The notes under the pieces: generated by a model
What the model saw: only the letters and a program-made list of their open reading frames with translations
The model's database searches: none
Told to the model about the DNA's origin: nothing
Assembly: GCA_002812745.2 (NCBI GenBank)
Contig: NCSJ02000154.1
Location: 1 to 64,000, forward strand
Length of the DNA stretch: 64,000 nucleotides
Source: Scytalidium lignicola
Taxonomy: Eukaryota; Ascomycota; Leotiomycetes
Reading direction: 5' to 3'
Shown: positions 55,187-64,000 of the stretch, one piece after another
How the letters are laid out: each line of letters starts with the position of its first letter
How positions within the stretch are numbered: the first letter of the stretch is position 1
Made by a program: the position numbers and the translations under genes

Positions 55187-58100
55187 CTACCTAACCGCCT
55201 TTCGTCTTTGAGGCCTATCCCACTTCCATGCATCCTCAAACAGCGTAGGAAGCGGCTTGACATCATCATCTGTGAGTCCAAGCTTCCGGACCACTTGAAA
55301 AGCACCGGTGCCAACGCTCATTGTCTGACCCATAATAATACATTCACTGACACCTTCAATCTTATCAGTTTTCATCCCTGCTGCAGCATCGAAAAGATGA
55401 TCTGGGGTTTTTTCGAAGGATGCCAGTTGCAGTACACTATCTCTCATCTTTGATAATCCAAATCTGGTAATTCCCAAAACCTCCCCCTTATAGGTCATTA
55501 CATCTGCAAGGAGTTGCATATGACGAGGATCGATACCCATTTCATTCATAACTAAAGTGATTTCCTTCGCAATAGTGGAACGTGCTGCTTCAATACCGAG
55601 GACCTCCCGACATTCCATGACACTGTTTGTAGTTGTTTTGGTGCCAATAACTCCCTCCGTTGTCATACAAGCTCTCAGCCCATAACCTTCAACGTGGACT
55701 GTGTGTTCACTCTTTTCAGAGGTTTGAATGATTGCACGAGTAGCATCAGGATAACCTGAAATGGTAACACTAGGAAGAGTACGCTTCAAGTAATTTACCC
55801 GGAGTAATAGATCTGAGCCACCTTCATCGATAGTCGGTTTAGATTTTGCAGCTACACCTCGGGCACCTGGAACCGAGGTGTTATCGCGAGTGACTTGAAC
55901 GAAAATGTAGTCGTCTGCAATACTAATATCATTTTTCCGGATCTTCATTTTCTTATTCCGCAATATTGAGTCTTGAATATCCTCTACACCTATCCCAAGA
56001 TGCATATCCTCCAGCGCCTCTCTATCCACAGAAAGGCACAGTATCGCTCTCTTTCCCGACCACGTGTCTTCGATATAGCGGATAACATCCGATATATAGG
56101 TCTTTTCGATTCGGCCTTTCACTACTTTTGCAGCTTCTATTTGCTTGTTGTTCTGTAATGGACAAGTTATGACCGGCGTACTGATTAGTTTCGAAGCGTT
56201 GATAATCTCTTTAATACGGGGCACACCCTGAGTGATACTCATTCCGGCAACACCAGCAAAATGGAACGTCTTCAATGTCATCTGAGTTCCAGGTTCTCCA
56301 ATAGAGTGTGCTCCTACAGCACCAACTGCGTGACCAGGTTCAACCTGAGCCTTTGCGTATTTATCCAGACATAACTTCAAAAACATTTCAAGCGTAGCTT
56401 GAGAAACCTTTGCAACGCGATCTACCTTGTGTCTCCTTGCAGGCTCTTCTTCAGTCTCATTATAATGATCTCCCGAAAGCTGTGGGTCATCCTCAAATTC
56501 ATGGAGTCCTGCCTTTTGCCGTGCTTTGGCCATGCGTGATGCTAGATTAGCAACATACTTGCTTACAGTCGCGAGGAAGTCTCTAGCGCTTTCATGTTCA
56601 TCAATAGCATAATCACTGTTGTCGTCATATGCAAGTGGTTCTCCATGGAGTAAACCATACCTGGCATACCGGGCCTTTTGCTTGTTCAAGATCTCATCGC
56701 ATTTGGCTATTATTTCGTAAGGTAAGAGAGAACGATCTGCGTTATTCCAAGTGAGATTTTCGGCATGAATCCAAGTTCTGTCGAAGTGAACTGGTACGGC
56801 ACTACCTTCCATATCCAGTGGATCAAGTTTATCGGCTCCAAACTGGAATTGTACAACGCCACCAGATGAATTTCTGACTGTATTATCATATGCAACCGAT
56901 AAATCCTCCAAAGATTTCATGAGCCGACGTGACATGTATCCGGTCTCTGCCGTCTTCACAGCTGTATCTACTAGACCTTCTCTCCCTGATATAGCGTGGA
57001 AGAGGAATTCTGTCGGCGTTAATCCTGTAAAAAAACTATTCCTAACGAAACCCTTGGAAGGAGGCTGTCGAGCGTTTTTGGGAAAGTGAGGCAAACTTCG
57101 ATCTTGAAATCCATCTGGAACTCGTTGTCCACCAATAATCTGTTGTCCGACAACTGCTACCATCTGAGCAACATTGATATTTGAACCTTTAGATCCGGAC
57201 TTTGCCATAATAAGAGGCGAGTTCCATTTACTTAGAGTCTCAATGCAATACTCTCCAGCCTCTTGTCTAACCCTGCTAAGAATACCAGATATTGCATTCT
57301 CAAGCGTTTCTTCCATATTGCAACCAGTAGCTTTTTCTAGTTTTCCTTCCTTGAAAGTCTGAATTAAATTTTCACACTCCTGATATGCATTATACACAAG
57401 CGCTTGTTTCTTGTCCGTGAGTTTCTGAGAAGGGTATACATCACTGATTCCTATGGAAAATCCCTGATTTGTAAGATACCGAGCTGAAACTTTCGCCAAC
57501 CGATTCATTGCTACGACAGCGGCATCGGGGCCAAAATCTCGTAGAATTATGTAGAATATCGAGTCCTTCTTTCCGGAACCGACAGTTGTTTTATCCATTC
57601 GACCACACATGACCTCAGAATTACGGATAACAAGCCAACCATCATTAGGATCCATATCAGGACATTGACCAGCTCGTGCTCTATAGTCCCGACATTTAGC
57701 ATCCATATTCACCTTCACTGGAGACTTTTTGTTCGGCCGCATGAGAATGCTGAAAACCTGTTTTCCCGTCCATAAGGCTTGCGGCTTCACGATGGCAGGA
57801 GGAGGAATATCGAGGTGCTCAATGCCGTCTACCATGTACATACAGATATTGGTGAATGTCTTCCGATCGAAAAAGTTTTCCTTGCTGCTAAGCAGATACG
57901 CTGCCGTGATGAAATCTTGGGTTGCCGAAATAATAGGTTCTCCGTTTTTAGGAGTAGACAGATTATATTTTACACCCATTAGGTTAATTGCCTCTGTCCT
58001 GGCTTCTTCTGTCTGAGGGACGTGTAAATTCATCTCGTCCCCATCAAAGTCCGCATTATATGGCGTGCATACACATTCATTCAAACGGAAAGTCCTCCAT

Positions 58101-59754
58101 GGTCGGACTTTGACATAATGACTCATGATACTGAGTTTATGCAGCGACGGTTGACGGTTGAAAAGAACAATATCGCCATCTTCAAGATGGCGTTCCACCA
58201 CGTCGCCATATTTGAGGTTCTTGGCTTCAATTTCCCGTTTTGCAAACTTGAGGGAGATCTTGTGATCGGAGCCTTGTTTAATAATATGTTGTGCACCTGG
58301 ATGAACATTCGACCCGTTGCGAACACATTTTCGTAGTTTTTCGATGTTGTGTCGCTGTACTCGCTCGGGGTATGTGAGGTTTTTGGCAACTAAAATCGGA
58401 ACCGCCACTTGGTCGATACCTAAATTTGGATCAGGAGATATGACAGTCCGGCCTGAAAAGTCGACACGCTTTCCAGAAAGATTCCCTCGGAAACGACCCT
58501 GTTTCCCCTTAAGGCGTTGGCAAAAGCCACGAATAGCCTTTCCAAATCCAGGCTGCTGCAGACCGGGGACGTCGCTGTTGACATACATGGCAATTTGAAG
58601 CTGGAGATATTCCCATTGTTCCATGATAGTCTGGAGAGGTTGGCCTTTCTGTAACGCGCTCCTAATAAGAGAGCTGATATGAACAATATCAGCTAGCTTA
58701 GTAGTCAGGTCGTCTTCCGTACTCGCATTCTCTTGGGCAACAGAAGGGCGTATGCAGACTGGAGGTGCTGGAACAAACTGCCATAGAAACATCTCAGGTC
58801 TGCCCTCGGTTGGATTTATACCTAGAAGTTCACAGTCGCTTGGGGTGATCATCTTGAAGAGATTCAGCACCCTAAGAGGGTTGAGATCTTCCATTGCCTT
58901 TTTTACATGCTTCTCCAATTCAGGATTGTTTTTCTTTGCTTCATCGAACGATTTATCGAATTCGACTTTGCTTGGTGGAGCGACCTTCTTTACGGAGGTG
59001 GACTTGTTGTAGGCTTGGAACTTGTCGTGGGCTAGCTTTAGAACTCCAATCTTTCGGATCTGGCCATTTATCGCATCGCAGTAGGGGCAGTGTCTCGCCT
59101 TCCGGCACTGTTCGTTGATCTTCTTGCATATTTGTGTTCGCTTTAGATTGTCAATGCCTGGTCGTCGCAAGTCTTTAAGAAATGCCCGTCGTTCAAGGTC
59201 TGTGAGTAAGACTCTAGCACAGTCCTGCAACCAAAGTTAGTATCTTGACCATCTAGGGGACAGCAAAGTAGTCATACCTTGCATATGTTTTGCAGCATAG
59301 TCATGACCAGTTTCAAGTACCCAATATGAAAAGCTGGAAGCGCCAGTCTAACGTGGCCGAAATGTCCATTGCAGTTTTGAAGCCCTTCGCCACAGGTTTC
59401 GCAAAGACCAGCCTTGCTGGATGTGCCCTGGGTAGAAAACCTGTATCAGCAGAGTCGTTACTTGGAGCAAAAATTTGAAGATGCTCACCAATCTCTGGTC
59501 AAGCGCTCCATGGGGAACAGGTTTTCGCATCTTCTCGACATCGTAGAGCATGCGGTCCGAGACCTCGAGCACAGCCTGGTTGACAATATCCTGATTTGAC
59601 CTTTGACAAACTTAGCACTACCTCTACCAAGTAAACAATCAGAGAAGCGCGAGACCTACTGTATTCCAAACTTCAGCTCTTTAAATCGTTTGGGAATCTT
59701 GTCAACAACCTGAGCCTTCCCGGACTCACTGCCGCCAGTAGACATGAGCTGCAT
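55187..59754 (-). CDS. RPC1: RNA polymerase III largest subunit (RPC160/RPC1)
   Basis: Catalytic subunit that transcribes tRNA, 5S rRNA and other small RNAs. Four exons, 59754-59660, 59600-59489, 59427-59278 and 59224-55187, give 1464 residues, normal for RPC1. The N-terminal clamp zinc region is in exons 3 and 4 (GLCETCGEGLQNCNGHFGHV; CPYCDA). Later come KQGRFRGNLSGKRVDFSGRT, VLFNRQPSLHKLSIMSH and the active-site magnesium loop NADFDGDEMN at residues 509-518 (Asp 511, 513, 515). The bridge-helix/trigger-loop region includes GREGLVDTAVKTAETGY and GAHSIGEPGTQMTLKTFHFA, and the Pol III-type C-terminus TRFGLSKMRDSVLQLASFEK then TPDHLFDAA. There is no heptad-repeat tail, which excludes Pol II. 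The start is the ATG of MQLMSTGGSE; a second ATG lies three codons in. The splices give FGIQSNQDIV and QRLGTSSKAG. Confidence 0.97.
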
Positions 59755-60322
59755 TGTGAATGTATGCGATCAACCGTATAGAGCGGGTGAATTTTAGGTT
59801 GCCCTATGGAATATGGTGCTAGAAGCACATTATGTCTTGCTCTCGTCCAGAAAATCGACTTTCCACGAAAAATATTGTCCGGGTTGAGTCAGCGCATAGT
59901 CGTGATGAGTACAATTTCGAGGAAACCTTCAAAATTTAGAGCTCTTTTGGTTGGTCACGAGCGGGAACCCCACCAAAANTCGCGCTAACTTAATCTTATC
60001 TAGTCGCCAGCCCACATCCTATCAAACATTCACATGAAGAGTCTCTTTTCTAGCCCAGCCTTTGGGATTTCTATGTTAGAAGGCAAAATTAACTTCTCGG
60101 ACTCATCATATTGGCCAGGTAGATATACACCAACTGAGGTTTGTTGTACTTCCACAAAACTCCCCGTTCACATATGCCACACAACTCTCTTTACAAGGCT
60201 TCGGGACATTACCAGGGTATTAGCAGGGTATCTTGATATACATGATTAAATACTTATATAGCCACTTAAGTCCTAACCGGAGACTGGTGTGTACAACACA
60301 GAAATTGAAACTGCTCTGGCAG
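59755..60322. other. Intergenic region
   Basis: Promoter of RPC1 and 3' flank of the Nem1-type gene, with one N (59979) after an A run. No gene seen. Confidence 0.4.
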
Positions 60323-61982
60323 CTATGCCATCATGTGCTTCCCATCTTCTCCGCCACGAAGTGCGAGAAATGCCCGAACATCAGTGACATACTGGAGACC
60401 TTCTAATAATGGCACTAGATGGAGCAGGTCATTATCGGTCGGATCACTGATCCATCCTTCAATGGGTATAGCATTATCTACTGCTAGTTAAGATCTTTGG
60501 ACTCTCATATTTAATTTTGGTCTAATCTTACCTTGGTGGAACATGTAACTTAACGGACTGTTATCCAATATCATCACCTTACTCAGGTCAGGTTCAACAG
60601 AGCTCAAATCCTTAATAAAAGCGCCCTGCCGATAGGTGCAATGCTGTCGATAATAGCGGCCAGAGAAGAACTTGCGCTCTTGCTCTAACCAATCTATGAC
60701 GGGATCTGCATATTCCTGTACGGAGGCTGTAAAAACTACCAAGTTATACCATTTGCAGACCTAAACCATCAGTCATTAGAACTATAGCTTAGATGGGGAA
60801 GAGAAACTCACCCGCCGTAGGAAGTCATCGCAATGCGGCCGTTTATGCACGTAGTATAAGATAGGATGTTGCGGTCCGATGCTTGTGTTGCCACCTGCAC
60901 CCACTAAAGTATTCAGTTTTACTTCCACCATATGGCCCGTACTCATGCGGCCACCTTTGGCCATGCTATGAATCAGAGTCTCGTCGAGGTCGATGATTAG
61001 TGTCTTTTGGACATGTCCCCCACTAGGAACATCAGGAAGGGTATATGACGGTTGACGGCGAGGTACAAGAGGCCTTGGTGGTGCAGGGGCCCTTGGATAT
61101 TTCGTCATCAGAAGAGAAGCAGCTGGTGATGTCGGAGATTTTAAGGTAGCAGGGGTTATCATTCCACTAGAGATCCCTCCGGAACCATCGCTTTGCGAGT
61201 CCGTAGCCTGTGCTTTACGATTCTTTCGTTGGCGTAAGTTATCTTCGTTGTGGATTTTAATACTGATCGATCTTCGTGTGGGTGCGACCTCACCCGAATT
61301 CTGTAAGGTTTTTGAGCGTGTCATACGTCCTGATCCAGCCGATGTTGACTGTTCTGTCTCGCTCGTAGTACGGTCCCGCTCAGAGTCAGACTCGGAAGAC
61401 ATGCCTGACGGCGATAGGTTCAACAGCTTGGGGCTTCTCGTGGATCTTATGCTCGTTCTGCGGTTAGTTGGTAACCTTTGAGTCTTTTTNGCTATCGAAG
61501 TTAACACCTGGACTATTAGAAATTCCAGCAACGTCCGAGTACGGTCCGGACCTAGAAAATATAGTCCTAAGCTTCCAAATTTGTGCGAATGGGGCAAAGG
61601 ATCCCCCATCATCGTATAAACAGGCTATAAAGTATACGCCTGGGGCTGCCAGGGTTGTTAACCCCCAACGTATAGAACCCATAACAATGCTGGTTATTAT
61701 TCTTGGTATAGACAGCCAGGAGAACTCCTGAGGATCTAGAGACGATGTATCATAATTGTCCAAGGAAGTAGGCCTTTGATTCAGTAATGTGTAATCATTT
61801 TTCCCATTCCCAACAGCAGCATTCGAACTTTCGGTCTTCTCTCGGTATATATCTTCTCGTGAACTCCTTCTCGACTCCGTCAATGCTCCAGATGTCAGAA
61901 TATTCCCAAAAGAATTCGTACGCGATGGCGATGGAGTTTGTGGCGGCGATACTCTTGCCGAGAGAATATTCAGAGAGTTCAT
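60323..61982 (-). CDS. NEM1: Nem1-type HAD phosphatase (dullard/CTDNEP1 family)
   Basis: Catalytic subunit of the Nem1-Spo7 phosphatase, which dephosphorylates the lipin Pah1 at the nuclear/ER membrane and so controls phosphatidate versus triacylglycerol synthesis. Three exons, 61982-60812, 60760-60532 and 60477-60323, give 517 residues when the N at 61490 is dropped. With the N the frame shifts after GVNFDS; without it the protein reads GVNFDSKKTQRLPTNRRTSI. Hydrophobic segments at about residues 95-130 (SIPRIITSIVMGSIRWGLTT, APGVYFIACLY) would anchor it in the membrane. The FCP1-like core has IIDLDETLIHS with nucleophile Asp about 331 and Asp 333, YYVHKRPHCDDFLRRVCKWY, VVFTASVQEYADPVIDWL, YRQHCTYRQGAFIKDLSSV and MILDNSPLSYMFHQDNAIPI then EGW. 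The first ATG near a Ser/Pro-rich N-terminus was chosen. All catalytic residues are present. Confidence 0.94.
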
Positions 61983-62761
61983 CGTCTTGTCCCAGCCATG
62001 AAGAATTGCAGTATCCCTGATATCCAAAGACTCCGGGAGGTTAAGTAAAGGCGACGCCAAGCAAGGAGAGCACAGAACTTCCCAATATCCCCTAAGCACT
62101 CTCCTTCAGATTCTACCACTAGCAGCCGTTCACGGTCGTTGCGAAGTTGAAGATCGTTTCTTTGGATGCTTGTTGAGTGGTCCTATAGTCGGGTCAGCAA
62201 GGCACAGGAACACAACGACAATAGAAGCGTACCAGGATTTTGCTTCAAAATCGAGAATGACGCAGTGCTCTATTATCTCAGGAATCTTTTGTTGACGCTG
62301 TATTGAAAATCGAAATAATAAAATATTATATGGGCCTGTGGTTGGTATTGGCATGAAGGAGGTTCTGGCCAACGTCGTCAGAGGGCCGAGCGCCGGGCAA
62401 CGTGCTTTGGGCCGATTCCCGATTCCGATTCTGTCGCGAGATCGAAAAGTTCCTTGTGTGGAACCGCACCGCACTACAGCTGTGCGTCATACAGTTAATT
62501 AAGGCAAAAGTGTTAAACCACAATCGAAAATTTGGAGCATAATATTTTAAGGGTACACAATTAGCCCCTCTTACCTAGGTCACAGGCTAGCTTTGTTGGC
62601 AGCTCGTGCCGGACTGAGTCCTCTTAAGAATACTGCCCTATCGGCGTGTGAACAGAAACTACACCCACATTCGATTAGGAAATACAAAGATTTTGCTGTC
62701 GCAAAGCGGCAACAAGCACATCTAGCTTCTAGTCCGTACTGTTAGCCATATTACATTCTCC
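61983..62761. other. Divergent promoter region, NEM1 / eIF2B beta
   Basis: About 780 bases. Small open frames on the minus strand (for example 62130-62474) show no domain. No gene called. Confidence 0.4.
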
Positions 62762-64000
62762 ATGATGGCGTCATCTCGAGTTGTCTGTGCCCAAAACCTG
62801 GCAGCGTTTACAAAATCCTTAAAGTCTCAGTCGCTAGAGTCATCGATTGAGAATCTGATATCGTGCGTGTACCACGTTGTTTTGTCCAAACTACCGACAA
62901 TATATTGATAGTTTCTAGGCTTTTAAAACGAAGACAGATTAGCAACTCCAGATCATGTGCGATAGCAACAGCGCAACTGTTGCTTCGCGTAGTTGCTAAA
63001 TTCCGATGGACAGATGTAGGGAAGTTGTTACTGCGGATACAGCATGTTGGACAACGGCTCATGGAGGCACAACCAAGAGAGATGGCTGTTGGAAATGTAG
63101 TACGACGGGTTCTAGGCATGATAAGGGAAGAGGCCAAAGAGGATCGGAATGAAGATTATAGTGATTCTGGTTCAAACACTCAATCACCACGTCGCCAGTC
63201 TAGTGATTTAGGAAAGCAAGCACATAATATTCCTTCCTTCAGCCCGCTTCGATTTGGTACGACAGATGGTACAGAAGTTTCAGATTCCAACGAAGATGCT
63301 GCATCTGAATCAAGGTCCCACACATCACGTCCGGCTATATTGACATCACATACCACATATGCTGTGCCGGTACAGCAGTCAATGTTCAATCTTCTATCTA
63401 CGACTCCATCACCATCCTCTACCCCTCCCATTACAAACTCGCCTGGCAGCAAACCTCTTATGAATCCCACATCCTTGACACAACGGATAACCACAGGTTC
63501 GCAAGATCTCAAAGCTGAGATCATAAGCGGAATTGAGGAGATTATCGATGAGCTTCTTCAGGTGGATGAGCAAATTGCGGCTTATGCCCAGGAACATATC
63601 CATTCCAATGAGATCGTTCTTACACACACCTCTTCCGTGACTGTACAGAAATTTCTCTTAAAAGCGGCTGAAAAGCGGAAATTCACAGTCATTGTTGCCG
63701 AGTCATATCCCAATGAGCATTTGGCAACTCATTCTGCTGTCACCGGGAAAGCCGGGCAACGTGAAGATGGCACCGATGATATATTACCCAGTGAGTTTGT
63801 AAAGCCGCTATCTGCGGCCGGGATTACTGTTATATTAATGACAGATGCTACGATCTTCGCCATTATGTCCCGAGTTAACAAGGTCATTCTTGCGACACAT
63901 GCCGTGATTGCGAATGGGGGATTGATAGCTGCGGCTGGTGCTCGTCTGATTGCAAAGGCGGCAAAAGTACACCGAACGCCAGTCATTGTTGTCAGTGGGA
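62762..64000 (+). CDS. Translation initiation factor eIF2B beta subunit (GCD7 type), 3' end outside window
   Basis: Regulatory-core subunit of eIF2B, the guanine-nucleotide exchange factor for eIF2; with alpha and delta it senses phosphorylated eIF2. Exon 1 is 62762-62862 (MMASSRVVCAQNLAAFTKSL), joined at 62919 to an exon running off the window, with about 394 residues visible. The helical N-terminal domain (RWTDVGKLLLRIQHVGQRLM, MAVGNVVRRVLGMIREEAKE) and the start of the Rossmann-like domain (SNEIVLTHTSSVTVQKFLLK, FTVIVAESYP, AGITVILMTDATIFAIMSRV, KVILATHAVIANGGLIAAAG) are unmistakable eIF2B alpha/beta/delta family. The insert between about residues 95 and 215 is Ser/Thr-rich and disordered. 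The beta subunit is preferred over alpha and delta because of the LTHTSSVTVQKFL motif and the ATHAVIANGGLIAAAG block. The first of two adjacent ATG codons is given. Confidence 0.92.

Noticed and set aside
1..64000. CRISPR array, insertion sequence, transposon or viral element
   Set aside because: No regularly spaced repeats, terminal inverted repeats, transposase, integrase or reverse transcriptase motifs were seen. Genes and introns are those of a fungal nuclear genome.
1..64000. Secondary-metabolite gene cluster
   Set aside because: No polyketide synthase, non-ribosomal peptide synthetase, terpene cyclase or set of tailoring enzymes is present. The single zinc-finger regulator is not next to such genes.

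Overview
The window is ordinary nuclear DNA of a filamentous ascomycete (Pezizomycotina). The evidence is dense protein genes on both strands, many introns of about 45 to 180 bases with GT(A/G)xGT donors and CTAAC-like branch sites, and gene families typical of moulds: a Cys2His2 plus fungal-specific transcription factor, fimbrin, a Crp1/Mdg1-type glycogen-binding-fold protein and neutral ceramidase. The class is not resolved. I see no rRNA, tRNA, CRISPR array, transposon or secondary-metabolite cluster. Nearly everything recognised is housekeeping.

Layout. 1-8106: MIT-domain protein (+) convergent with fimbrin (-). 9042-12473: small hotdog thioesterase (+), RING/ankyrin-like protein (+), oligosaccharyltransferase OST3/OST6 subunit (-). 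12786-17479: coiled-coil basic protein (+), mitochondrial rRNA 2'-O-methyltransferase (+), ribosomal protein eL18 (-). 18295-21251: mitochondrial carrier (+) and an RRM/SR-type splicing protein (+). 22495-30925, all +: sterol O-acyltransferase, DDHD-type phospholipase, RFT1. 31026-37717: Dbp3-like DEAD-box helicase (-), Ubp14-type deubiquitinase (+), Dug1-type dipeptidase (-). 40212-46935: Cys2His2/fungal_trans regulator (+) and Crp1/Mdg1-like protein (-). 49471-55011: PKA regulatory subunit (+), SPF27/BCAS2 splicing factor (-), neutral ceramidase (+). 55187-61982: RNA polymerase III largest subunit (-) and Nem1-type phosphatase (-). 62762-64000: eIF2B beta subunit (+), cut by the window edge.

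The genes fall loosely into ribosome and translation (eL18, Dbp3, eIF2B beta, Pol III, mitochondrial rRNA methylation), splicing (SR protein, SPF27), N-glycosylation (OST3, RFT1), lipid handling (sterol ester synthesis, DDHD lipase, Nem1, ceramidase), proteolysis and glutathione turnover (Ubp14, Dug1) and signalling (PKA-R). They are not an operon and I do not think the grouping forms a system.

The most useful observation is technical. Twelve N characters sit at or near A or T runs. In all three N-containing coding exons the reading frame is restored only if the N is dropped, so N marks an uncertain extra homopolymer base. Three more coding homopolymers, two in the sterol acyltransferase and one in the DDHD lipase, carry one base too many without an N. 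These are most likely assembly errors and not pseudogenes. I found no convincing undescribed system.
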